Positions 22,467 to 29,498 of a DNA stretch of 34,113 nt are shown piece by piece. The DNA comes from a virus: positions 1 through 34,113 of the IMG/VR virus record IMGVR_UViG_3300028666_000074; one strand, 5' to 3'. How positions within the stretch are numbered: the stretch's first letter is position 1; each line of letters begins with the position of its first letter. Under the pieces are notes generated by a model. That model was not told where the DNA came from, made no database searches, and saw only the letters and a program-made list of their open reading frames with translations. A program made the position numbers and the translations under genes.

Positions 22467-24321
22467 CAACCTCCAAATCCTCATAGAGGCGGTCGACAAC
22501 GCCTCAAGCACAATCAAGGGCGTAGCGGATCAGCTCGAGAATATGGGCGGAGCTTCGCAGGAAGCCGCCAAAACAGTCGACACGTCGATGAGCGATATCG
22601 GAGCGTCCATTGCCAAAGCCGGCGTGGGCGTGACTGCTATTGGGACAGGCATACTGGCTCCGATATACGAGATGGTCAAAGCGGCCGCAGATTCGCAGGC
22701 CGTGACCGAAACGCTGAATACGACGATATCGGCCAGCGTCGATATGGTGAATGCCGCGGCCAAGGGCCAAGGATCGCTCGCCGATGAGATCGAGTATGCA
22801 ACCCGCCAGGCGAATCTCGCAAAGGATTCTCTGAACAAGATGAATGCGGCGAATGCCGACGTCGGCACGGTCTCGAGCTCGACAAAGAATAAGCTCGTCG
22901 ACCTGAATAATACGCTCATGGACGAGCAGACAAAGCTCGGTATCCTTAAGGCCGAGCACGTTAAAGCTGGCACGGCGGCCCAGAGCCACGCTCTCCAAAT
23001 CACGACGCTTCAGCAGAGCATTCAAAAGACCACGACCTCGATAGCCGAGCTCAATGGAAAGGTCAACGATTCCTCGACGACCATAAAGTACAACGCTGAC
23101 CAGATCGATCAGGCACAGCTCAAGTATGACCTCGCGGCGGACAAATTGAGCATTCTCAAAGCACGCATGTCGGATGCTGGGAAGTCAGCGGCCGATATCT
23201 CCGCGGCCTTCCAACCGGCCATCGACGCCGGCATCAAGCTCGGTTTCACGGCGGAGGAAACTGGCAAGGCGCTGAACATCCTCGAGCCGATCATGGGTAG
23301 CAAGCTCTCCGAACAGACTATCCAAGCCGCGGAAGGCTTGGCCCGCATGAGCAATGGCACTCTCGACCTCACTTCTGCCGCCAAGCTCCTGGGCGTCGCC
23401 ATGGAAACCGGCGTCGGCAAGGGATTGGCACCCTACGGCATCGTCATCAAGGACGGCCTCGGACCAACCCAGCTCCTCGGGGCGGCGATGGATGCCACTA
23501 AAGGACAGGCCGAAGGGTTCGCGCAGACGCTCTCGGGAAAGCTCGCAATTGCCTGGGCGACTGTAAACGAGACGCAGGACGCAGCTGGTATGACCCTGAC
23601 GGACGTGCTCGGCAAGATCATCGACGCCATAACGAAGGTGGTGGTGTGGGTGGATAACTTCATCGCCCATCATCAGACCTTGGTAAAGAACGTGCTCATC
23701 GGAGCTGCCGTATTCGGCGGTCTCCTCGTCGTATTCGGAACGATCGCCATAGCGGTCGGTAGCCTGATAGCCTTGTTCACCGTGGGCCTTCCTGTCGCCA
23801 TCGGCATCCTTGTCGCCGGCGCCATCGCGGCGCTCGGAGCGGCCGCGGCTCTCGTCATCGCAAACTGGACAGCGGTTAAAAACTTTTTCATGAAGATGTG
23901 GGACGATATAAAGTTGGCATGGTCGGTCGCCATCAACTGGATCGAGGGCATACTCGATTCCCTCACGCAGAAAATACAAGCTGTCGGATCAGCCATAGCG
24001 AATAGCGCGATCGGCAAGGCAATATCAACCGTAGGCGGCGCAGTCGGCGGCGTCGTGTCGTCTGCCATAGGCGGGGTATCGAGCCTCCTTCACCTTGCGA
24101 CCGGTGGCATTGTAACGCAGCCCACGCTCGCTCTCATAGGTGAAGCCGGCCCGGAAGCCGTGGTCCCCCTCTCCGGCTCGTCTGGGGGCAGCCCAGGAGG
24201 CGCAGGGGCCATAAATATCAGCATAGGAAACCTCTACGGCACCGATCAGTCAGCCGCAAGGGACTTCGCCAACATGATCGCCAAGATGCTGAATCAACAG
24301 CTGAAGCTCAAAACCTACTAA
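22459..24321 (+). CDS. Tape measure protein, 620 aa
   Basis: It sets tail length and is ejected into the host with DNA. It is largely alpha-helical and coiled (residues 1-270), with a hydrophobic region at about residues 410-472 (LIGAAVFGGLLVVFGTIAIA and two more segments) likely to enter the host membrane. The Gly/Ala-rich C-terminus contains the common tape-measure block IGEAGPEAVVPLSG. At 620 residues it predicts a rather short tail, near 90 nm by the usual 0.15 nm per residue rule. The ATG lies inside the frameshifted chaperone end. Confidence 0.93.
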   Translation: MNNNLQILIEAVDNASSTIKGVADQLENMGGASQEAAKTVDTSMSDIGASIAKAGVGVTAIGTGILAPIYEMVKAAADSQAVTETLNTTISASVDMVNAAAKGQGSLADEIEYATRQANLAKDSLNKMNAANADVGTVSSSTKNKLVDLNNTLMDEQTKLGILKAEHVKAGTAAQSHALQITTLQQSIQKTTTSIAELNGKVNDSSTTIKYNADQIDQAQLKYDLAADKLSILKARMSDAGKSAADISAAFQPAIDAGIKLGFTAEETGKALNILEPIMGSKLSEQTIQAAEGLARMSNGTLDLTSAAKLLGVAMETGVGKGLAPYGIVIKDGLGPTQLLGAAMDATKGQAEGFAQTLSGKLAIAWATVNETQDAAGMTLTDVLGKIIDAITKVVVWVDNFIAHHQTLVKNVLIGAAVFGGLLVVFGTIAIAVGSLIALFTVGLPVAIGILVAGAIAALGAAAALVIANWTAVKNFFMKMWDDIKLAWSVAINWIEGILDSLTQKIQAVGSAIANSAIGKAISTVGGAVGGVVSSAIGGVSSLLHLATGGIVTQPTLALIGEAGPEAVVPLSGSSGGSPGGAGAINISIGNLYGTDQSAARDFANMIAKMLNQQLKLKTY

Positions 24322-24324
24322 GCC

Positions 24325-25755
24325 ATGTCAGTTATCCTCAAACAGAACGGCACGGACGTGAGCTCGAGCATCAATACCCAATCGCTCGCGCTCAAGAGCG
24401 TGCTCACCAAGGAGATATCCACGCTCCAATTCACGGTGCTCGACACCGCCGGCAAGGCACAGTTCGTCGACGGCGATCAGGTAGACCTCTACGAGAATGG
24501 AGTGCACATATTCGGCGGCACGGTCGTCACGATCGAGAACGTCAACACCGGGGGCCGGCTCATCGGTTCGCAGATATCATGCATCGACTGGAGCTTCCGC
24601 CTCAACTCGAAGCTCGTGAGGAAGAATTACGCGAACATGGACCCGGCCGACATCGTCGCTGACATCCTCTCAAATTTCACCGATGGCACCTACACGACGG
24701 CTAATGTGATCCGCGGCGGCTTCAATGTCTCGACGATCAAATTCAACTACGAGCAGGTGACCGTCTCTATCGAGAAGCTCGCCAAGCAGATCGGGTGGGA
24801 GTGGTACGTCGACCCTGACAAGGGTCTCCATTTCTTCCCTCCAAACGTGGCGCCCAACGCGCCGTTCGGTATTGATGACACGTCGGGAAAGCTCAATTGG
24901 CCGACGCTCGACATCACCCAAGACCTGACGAATATGAAAAACAGCATCTTTGTCGTCGGGGGCACCTACACAAAGACCTTCAACGTATCGAATACCCCCG
25001 ACCAATACAAGACCGACGGCGTGCGGACCGTCTTTGCGCTCGCCTATCCCTACGACCTCTCCACGCTCGTCATCACCTTGAACGGCGTATCCCAGACGAT
25101 TGGCACCGACAATGTGACGCCCGACTCCTCCGTTCAGGTCCAGTACAACGACTCGGGCCGCTTCATCCGCTTCACAAGCGTCCCGACGACCGGCGAGACG
25201 GTCATCATCTATGGCAATGCAAAGGTGCCTATCCTTGCACATGTTCAGAACAGCGCGGCCATATCCGCATACGGAGAGATCCAGGATGTGATCATCGACA
25301 AGAACATAGCCTCGGTCACAGAGGCCCAGGAGCGTGCACAGGCACAGCTCGACCTCTACGGTGGGCCAGTCTACACGGTGAAGTTCGATACGCTCCAACC
25401 TGGCCTCACTATCGGCCAGACGATCAATGTGAATTCGGCGATATGGGGGGTAAATATCAATGTGATCGTGAAGGAGATAGACAGCAAAACATATAGCCCG
25501 ACGAGCCTCATCCACACCGTTACCTGCGTCGGTACCGAGGTCGTGAGCTTCATCGACATCATGAAGGTGCTCCTCTTGCAGGCAAATTCGTCCACCCAGG
25601 TCGATGACAGCACCATCCTCCAAGTGCTATTATCTATCGAGGAAACGATCGGCACGACAGACACCCTGAACGCACCGACCACGACATCTCCACCATACCT
25701 CTGGGGCGCGAGCGCCGGCAACGTCGGCAAATGGAATTTCGCCACGTGGGGATAA
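24325..25755 (+). CDS. Baseplate/tail hub protein, 476 aa
   Basis: It follows the tape measure gene, where siphophages encode distal tail and hub proteins. The N-terminal half (VILKQNGTDVSSSINTQSLA, DGDQVDLYENGVHIFGGTVV, CIDWSFRLNSKLV, WEWYVDPDKGLHFFPP) resembles the hub (gp27/gpD-like) fold that forms the tail tip ring. Residues about 220-300 form a different beta module with a Thr/Val-rich pattern, and the C-terminal 100 residues are beta-rich. It probably combines distal-tail and hub functions in one chain. No peptidase motif is seen. Confidence 0.8.
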   Translation: MSVILKQNGTDVSSSINTQSLALKSVLTKEISTLQFTVLDTAGKAQFVDGDQVDLYENGVHIFGGTVVTIENVNTGGRLIGSQISCIDWSFRLNSKLVRKNYANMDPADIVADILSNFTDGTYTTANVIRGGFNVSTIKFNYEQVTVSIEKLAKQIGWEWYVDPDKGLHFFPPNVAPNAPFGIDDTSGKLNWPTLDITQDLTNMKNSIFVVGGTYTKTFNVSNTPDQYKTDGVRTVFALAYPYDLSTLVITLNGVSQTIGTDNVTPDSSVQVQYNDSGRFIRFTSVPTTGETVIIYGNAKVPILAHVQNSAAISAYGEIQDVIIDKNIASVTEAQERAQAQLDLYGGPVYTVKFDTLQPGLTIGQTINVNSAIWGVNINVIVKEIDSKTYSPTSLIHTVTCVGTEVVSFIDIMKVLLLQANSSTQVDDSTILQVLLSIEETIGTTDTLNAPTTTSPPYLWGASAGNVGKWNFATWG

Positions 25756-25756
25756 T
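25751..25756 (+). promoter_or_regulatory. -10-like box GATAAT before the gene at 25763
   Basis: Five of six matches. It holds the hub gene stop (25753-25755) and ends six bases before ATG 25763. Confidence 0.5.
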
Positions 25757-25762
25757 ACACCT

Positions 25763-26287
25763 ATGCTGAATACCATTATAAAAAAGCTCATCAAGACATC
25801 ACCGGACGGCATCAAAGTCAAAGGCCGCGTGACGATCCGCGAATATAAAGCCGGCACCAAAGAGCTCGTCCAAGAGATCAGCCAGGACAACCTGATCATG
25901 GTCGGGGTCAACACCGGCAAGGACCTACTCGTCCAATGGCTCCTCTCGGGATTCACCGGCGTCGATATCGGCCTCGGTGTGAATTATGGAGCTATCGGGA
26001 CAGGCGGCACGGCGCCAGCCACTACCGACACGCAGCTAACCGCAGAGACGAACCGCGTCATCGTCGCATACGGAGCAGATATCACGAACAGCCAGGCCAA
26101 GCTCCAATTCTTCTTTCCTGACGGCGTCCTCACGACAGGATTGACCTACAAGGAGTTCGGCATGGTCGTCGGCGGGACGGCACTCGCAAATACCGGGAAT
26201 ATATTCAACCACGCCCTGTTCTCCCCCACCTATACGAAGTCAGCCGGCACGGACACCACGGTGGAGGTGGATATCACTTTCCCATGA
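25763..26287 (+). CDS. Tail tip/baseplate-type protein, 174 aa
   Basis: A short basic N-terminus (MLNTIIKKLIKTSPDG) is followed by a beta-rich domain. The block NYGAIGTGGTAPATTDTQL, then NRVIVAYGADI and TYKEFGMVVGGTAL, is of a type I associate with phage tail-tip and baseplate proteins. It lies between the hub and the fibre-like protein. Its exact part in the tail tip cannot be told from sequence alone. Confidence 0.65.
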   Translation: MLNTIIKKLIKTSPDGIKVKGRVTIREYKAGTKELVQEISQDNLIMVGVNTGKDLLVQWLLSGFTGVDIGLGVNYGAIGTGGTAPATTDTQLTAETNRVIVAYGADITNSQAKLQFFFPDGVLTTGLTYKEFGMVVGGTALANTGNIFNHALFSPTYTKSAGTDTTVEVDITFP

Positions 26288-26293
26288 TAGAAT
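26288..26293 (+). promoter_or_regulatory. -10-like box TAGAAT before the gene at 26300
   Basis: Five of six matches. It lies just past the previous stop (26285-26287) and ends six bases before ATG 26300. Confidence 0.5.
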
Positions 26294-26299
26294 AAAGCC

Positions 26300-26791
26300 A
26301 TGCCAATCACACCAGGTACGACAATCTTTGCATCCGACGTTATCTCCTCCTCTGGCGGTGCGGGCGACTCCGGGAAGATCCCGAAGCTCAACGTATCGGG
26401 TAAGCTCGATACGACCTTCCTTCCCACGCTCGGCGTATTCAATACAGGCGCGACGACGCACAGCTCCGCGTCGACCGGTAACCAGGCCATCGCGCACGGT
26501 CTCGGTGTAACACCAAAGCGTGTGAGGATCACCGCAGTCTTGACGAATGGGGGCGTAATCTCGATGGCCGAGATTGTCTATGCAGGCGGTACATCTGCCG
26601 CGGTTAGCGCCGCCAAGGGTGGTTCGACCGACAATGCATCGGGTACAGGTTTTACTCTCTACGCAAATATCGGTAGCGGCTACAACTGTTCGGCATCCAT
26701 ATCCGTCGACGCTACGAATATCACCTTGAATTGGTCCAAGTCTGGGACGCCGGCTGATACGGTCAGCCTCATGTGGGAAGCCGAAGGATAG
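26300..26791 (+). CDS. Tail fibre/spike-type protein, 163 aa
   Basis: The block DSGKIPKLNVSGKLDTTFLP is the classic tail-fibre linker that precedes receptor-binding domains. The C-terminal part starting at IAHGLGVTPKRVRI is a small beta domain also found at fibre ends. At 163 residues it is short for a fibre and probably acts as a tip or adaptor trimer that contacts the host surface. It has no chaperone neighbour. It is followed by the peptidase gene behind an extended -10 promoter. Confidence 0.75.
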   Translation: MPITPGTTIFASDVISSSGGAGDSGKIPKLNVSGKLDTTFLPTLGVFNTGATTHSSASTGNQAIAHGLGVTPKRVRITAVLTNGGVISMAEIVYAGGTSAAVSAAKGGSTDNASGTGFTLYANIGSGYNCSASISVDATNITLNWSKSGTPADTVSLMWEAEG

Positions 26792-26793
26792 CA

Positions 26794-26802
26794 TGCTATA
26801 AT
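26794..26802 (+). promoter_or_regulatory. Extended -10 promoter TGC-TATAAT before the lysis-type peptidase
   Basis: A perfect TATAAT (26797-26802) with the extended TG (26794-26795), ending seven bases before ATG 26810. It is the best leaderless promoter candidate here and would let the lysis region start separately from the tail genes. Confidence 0.7.
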
Positions 26803-26809
26803 CATCACC

Positions 26810-27916
26810 ATGATACTCGCTGAAGAAACATACGGTCTCGGTATCGTCGATCGCCCCGGGGACCAAAAGGACGAAAGAGACTATCTTCACGATGAGATAG
26901 CGGAAGGGCTTGCTCCGGCCGTATGGGTGGAAAAGGCGCCGGCGGACTTCTTCACGGTGCCGGCATCAGATCAGGCAGTCGCCAACGACTGCGTCGAGCA
27001 CGCATACGCGAAGGAGCTCGGCATCGAGAACATGAATCTGAACAGCGGCATCTTCCGAAAGCTGTCCCCTGTATCGGTCTACCCATTCGTCGCCATCCCG
27101 GGCGGAGGCTCGAGCAATCGGACCGCCGGCACGTGGATCCAACAGAACGGCATGACGCTCGACGCAATCCTGCCCGGTGACATTCTCACCGAGACGCAGG
27201 CCACAGACAAGGCGCCATACGTGGACGATGCAAAGGCCATCGCTACCATCTACAAGCCGGCCGCGGTCGTCTTCATGACGACGTTCGACTTCGATTCAAT
27301 TGCCGCGATCATCGACAACTACCGGAAGGCCGGCATCAAAAAGGGCGTCGGCATCTGCATCATCGGATTCAATAATGGCACATGGCGCACCGCGTTCCCG
27401 ATGCCGCCCCAGAGCCAGGCACAAATAGGCCTTTGGTACCACAAGGTTATCGTCACGGACTTCGGCCTCATCAATGGGGTGAAGTACCTATGCATCGTTA
27501 ATTCGTGGGGCGGCTCGATCGGCATGAATGGCGCACAACTCTTAAGCCAGACATACGAGCCATTTATATACTCCGCTGACTATGTGACCAAGACCGCATA
27601 TGGAAACCTCGGCGACGTCCCAGCGCCTTCCCATACATGGACCGCAGCGCTCTCGGTAGGCGCGCGAGGCCCCGAGGTGCTCGTGCTCCAACAGGCACTC
27701 CAGTCCATGGGCATGTTCCCTTCGGGATCCATCCTGAAGCCGACCGGATATTTCGGAGGCATCACGAGGAACGGCGTACAGATGTTCCAGGACAGCTTCG
27801 GCATCCCCGAGACTGGCGTATTCGACGCCCCGACGATGGCAAGGTTCAACCAGATATTCGGCGCGCAGCAAGCGCCCGCTCCCGAGTCAAGCGCGGCAGG
27901 CGAGAGCACTCCGTAA
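26810..27916 (+). CDS. Papain-like (C1) cysteine peptidase with peptidoglycan-binding domain, 368 aa
   Basis: Residues about 1-265 carry the full catalytic set of a papain-fold peptidase. Q55 and C61 are in SDQAVANDC with the six-residue spacing of papain Q19/C25. H211 is in WYHKVIV, and N231 is in IVNSWGG. The front has a bacterial C1-type pre-motif (RPGDQKDERDYLH). Residues about 280-350 form a PG_binding_1 domain (VGARGPEVLVLQQALQSMG, TGYFGGITRNGVQMFQ). Cutting wall peptides and binding peptidoglycan would make it an endolysin. It has no signal peptide. It sits beside a two-helix membrane protein and an exported SLT-like protein. C1 peptidases are rare as phage endolysins. Confidence 0.88.
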   Translation: MILAEETYGLGIVDRPGDQKDERDYLHDEIAEGLAPAVWVEKAPADFFTVPASDQAVANDCVEHAYAKELGIENMNLNSGIFRKLSPVSVYPFVAIPGGGSSNRTAGTWIQQNGMTLDAILPGDILTETQATDKAPYVDDAKAIATIYKPAAVVFMTTFDFDSIAAIIDNYRKAGIKKGVGICIIGFNNGTWRTAFPMPPQSQAQIGLWYHKVIVTDFGLINGVKYLCIVNSWGGSIGMNGAQLLSQTYEPFIYSADYVTKTAYGNLGDVPAPSHTWTAALSVGARGPEVLVLQQALQSMGMFPSGSILKPTGYFGGITRNGVQMFQDSFGIPETGVFDAPTMARFNQIFGAQQAPAPESSAAGESTP

Positions 27917-27996
27917 AGCACAATTTTCGTGCTATCTATGGGGTGCTCCCGCCCTCCGATTGGAGAGTGGCATTAGCAACATCATCATTCATCGCG

Positions 27997-28329
27997 ATGA
28001 AAAATATAGTCCTTAAGGCTGGCTCGTGGTTCGACACAGCGTGGAAGTGGCTCGTCTACTCCTCCGCCAACCCGAACCAGATATCCGGTACTATCAAGTA
28101 CGGATTCCTGACGGCAGGAGTGCTCCTATCCGGCGCCCTCGGTTTCGCCCATCTCCAGTTCCCCACAGATCAGTGGACTGCGATCGGCGACAACACGATA
28201 GGGGCCGTGCAGGACATCCTGCTCTCTGTCGGTGCTATTGGCACCGTCGTCTCGGGCCTGAGAAAGCTCTGGCTGACGATCGTAGGCGAACATGCCTCGC
28301 TCAATGTGACCCCGGCCCCCCAACAGTAG
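27997..28329 (+). CDS. Holin candidate, two-helix membrane protein, 110 aa
   Basis: Two membrane segments, about residues 34-54 (KYGFLTAGVLLSGALGFAHL) and 68-88 (GAVQDILLSVGAIGTVVSGL), with a polar tail. Size, topology and place directly after the endolysin-like peptidase fit a holin, which would open the inner membrane to release the lysin. The longer open frame starting at 27637 overlaps the peptidase gene out of frame. ATG 27997 is the first start giving a membrane-protein sequence. The 80-base gap before it (27917-27996) holds a weak AGCAC/GTGCT hairpin at 27917-27933 and no clear promoter. Confidence 0.7.
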   Translation: MKNIVLKAGSWFDTAWKWLVYSSANPNQISGTIKYGFLTAGVLLSGALGFAHLQFPTDQWTAIGDNTIGAVQDILLSVGAIGTVVSGLRKLWLTIVGEHASLNVTPAPQQ

Positions 28330-28355
28330 GGAGGCACTATCGCGGGCAAGCTGTG

Positions 28356-28378
28356 AAGCCGGCCGACGGGCCGGCTTT
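28356..28378 (+). terminator. Rho-independent terminator-like hairpin after the holin-like gene
   Basis: AAGCCGGCC (28356-28364) pairs perfectly with GGCCGGCTT (28369-28377) around GACG, ending in TTT. The T run is short, but the nine-pair GC stem is strong. An extended -10 promoter begins two bases later. Confidence 0.7.
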
Positions 28379-28379
28379 G

Positions 28380-28388
28380 TGCTATAAT
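28380..28388 (+). promoter_or_regulatory. Extended -10 promoter TGC-TATAAT before the gene at 28406
   Basis: A perfect TATAAT (28383-28388) with the TG element (28380-28381), placed directly after the terminator stem, so its -35 region is the hairpin itself. ATG 28406 is 17 bases downstream, so the leader would be about ten bases. Confidence 0.65.
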
Positions 28389-28405
28389 CCAAGCGGATTA
28401 TTTCC

Positions 28406-28594
28406 ATGAAAATCGTATGTCAATGCGGTCGAGATGTCAGATTCGAGCCGCCCTTCGACGACTTCCACGTTGAGCGCGTCAAGTGCTCGGCAACGTGCCG
28501 CCGGATCGCAGCTCTCGAACAAGACCCAGAACCAAAACAGTCGGCATTTACCAGCCCGACATTCATTCGAAAGGAGGTAGTCGTGGCTCGGTAG
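28406..28594 (+). CDS. Small Cys-rich (zinc-ribbon-like) protein, 62 aa
   Basis: Four cysteines (C5, C7, C27, C31) in CQCG and CSATC could bind one zinc. The remainder is polar with a charged C-terminus. I cannot name a family. Its gene is boxed in by its own promoter and by terminators on both sides (28356-28378 and 28619-28644), the usual form of an independently expressed accessory gene (moron). The ATG has only a weak GGAT upstream. Confidence 0.65.
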   Translation: MKIVCQCGRDVRFEPPFDDFHVERVKCSATCRRIAALEQDPEPKQSAFTSPTFIRKEVVVAR

Positions 28595-28618
28595 CGGGGA
28601 CAGCCGACACCCGCAAGC

Positions 28619-28644
28619 AAGGGCGACAGCAATGCCGCCCTTTT
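28619..28644 (+). terminator. Rho-independent terminator before the SLT-like gene
   Basis: AAGGGCG (28619-28625) pairs with CGCCCTT (28636-28642) over a ten-base loop, followed by TTTT at 28641-28644. It is the most standard terminator in the window. The next promoter's TG element overlaps the last T. Confidence 0.8.
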
Positions 28645-28652
28645 GATATAAT
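28644..28652 (+). promoter_or_regulatory. Extended -10 promoter TGA-TATAAT before the SLT-like gene
   Basis: A perfect TATAAT (28647-28652) with TG at 28644-28645, directly attached to the terminator. The mRNA would carry a leader of about 40 bases with a hairpin at its end. This is the clearest non-leaderless start in the genome. Confidence 0.65.
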
Positions 28653-28681
28653 GAAGGGCACACACATCACCAACCGGCACC

Positions 28682-28698
28682 CCGGCCAGAGCGGCCGG
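28682..28698 (+). other. Hairpin touching the SLT-like start codon
   Basis: CCGGCC (28682-28687) pairs with GGCCGG (28693-28698) around AGAGC. ATG 28699 follows directly. Six GC pairs next to the start would slow ribosome entry and may delay translation. Confidence 0.55.
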
Positions 28699-28701
28699 AT
28701 G

Positions 28702-29115
28702 ATGAAAAAATATCTAATGATAGCCGCCGTTGCGCTTCTCCTCACATCCATAGCGCAGGCGAATATACAGGACATGATTGCCTCCTACGCCACAAAGTAT
28801 GGCGTGGATGCCATGCTCGCAACAATGATAATCTCTTGCGAAAGCCGGGGCGATCCTGGCGCCGTGCATGAGAACCACATCGGTACGACGACCGAAGTAT
28901 GGTCGCGCGATATAGGGTACTGGCAGCTCAACGACTACTTTCAAAGGAGCGACGCGGCCCGGGCAGGATTCGATATACATGATCCCGAGCAAAACCTTGA
29001 GTTCGGATTCTTGCTCCTCTCAAAGAAGGGCACGGACCCATGGAAAGCGAGCCAGAAATGCTGGCTTGGGTTATCCACTCCCCCCTATACACATGCGAAT
29101 GCGAATACGATATAG
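28702..29115 (+). CDS. Exported SLT/lysozyme-like muramidase, 137 aa
   Basis: A signal peptide covers residues 1-20 (MKKYLMIAA, hydrophobic core, SIAQA). The mature part matches the soluble lytic transglycosylase/lysozyme-like fold. ISCESRGDPGAV holds the catalytic E47, DIGYWQLND is the glycan-groove block, and PWKASQKCW is the typical end motif. It should cut the sugar backbone of peptidoglycan from outside the membrane. ATG 28699 adds one Met and is equally possible; ATG 28651 is the first A of the TATAAT end and unlikely. With the peptidase at 26810 it could cover both peptide and glycan bonds of the wall. Confidence 0.85.
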   Translation: MKKYLMIAAVALLLTSIAQANIQDMIASYATKYGVDAMLATMIISCESRGDPGAVHENHIGTTTEVWSRDIGYWQLNDYFQRSDAARAGFDIHDPEQNLEFGFLLLSKKGTDPWKASQKCWLGLSTPPYTHANANTI

Positions 29116-29148
29116 TTACCCAGGTCGAGCTTACCCATAAACGAGGTT

Positions 29149-29167
29149 CCCCGCATTGTGGGCGGGG
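29149..29167 (+). other. Hairpin in the gap after the SLT-like gene
   Basis: CCCCGC (29149-29154) pairs with GCGGGG (29162-29167) around seven bases. No T run follows. The surrounding gap (29116-29233) shows no further gene. It may end the SLT transcript weakly. Confidence 0.4.
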
Positions 29168-29233
29168 TAGCGATGTACCGGCGCGTGTCGGTGTTCGCTC
29201 ACACCCACAGCGAGGGGAATCTCAAAATATTAA

Positions 29234-29464
29234 ATGAGAAAGAACATCGCCAATACAGGCGGACGAGTGCTTCTTCGGACAAAGGGCCGGGCACACTTCA
29301 AGAAGCTCGCGCGTCGACGGTGGATCATGGCGATGGATCGTCCCACCGTCATCGACGAGCTCCGTCGATTCGTGCCGCCGGGCCAACCATGGACCCGCAT
29401 TATGTCGATCAGGACGGACTACCTCCAGCGTCTCCTCATCGAGTACCAGATCGGAAAGAGTTAG
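29234..29464 (+). CDS. Small basic protein, 76 aa
   Basis: Very rich in Arg and Lys (MRKNIANTGGRVLLRTKGRA, FKKLARRRW), followed by a helical C-terminus (SIRTDYLQRLLIEYQIG). It could bind nucleic acid, but I do not recognise it. The leader AAAATATTAA-ATG is AT-rich with no Shine-Dalgarno site. It is the first gene of the recombination block, 34 bases before the Sak4-like gene. Confidence 0.6.
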   Translation: MRKNIANTGGRVLLRTKGRAHFKKLARRRWIMAMDRPTVIDELRRFVPPGQPWTRIMSIRTDYLQRLLIEYQIGKS

Positions 29465-29498
29465 ATATCAATCGCAACGCTAACGAACAACACACACT

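Noticed and set aside
27637-27996. Long N-terminal extension of the holin-like gene
   Set aside because: The extension overlaps the peptidase gene out of frame and reads as Arg/Pro/His-rich noise; the membrane protein starts at 27997.
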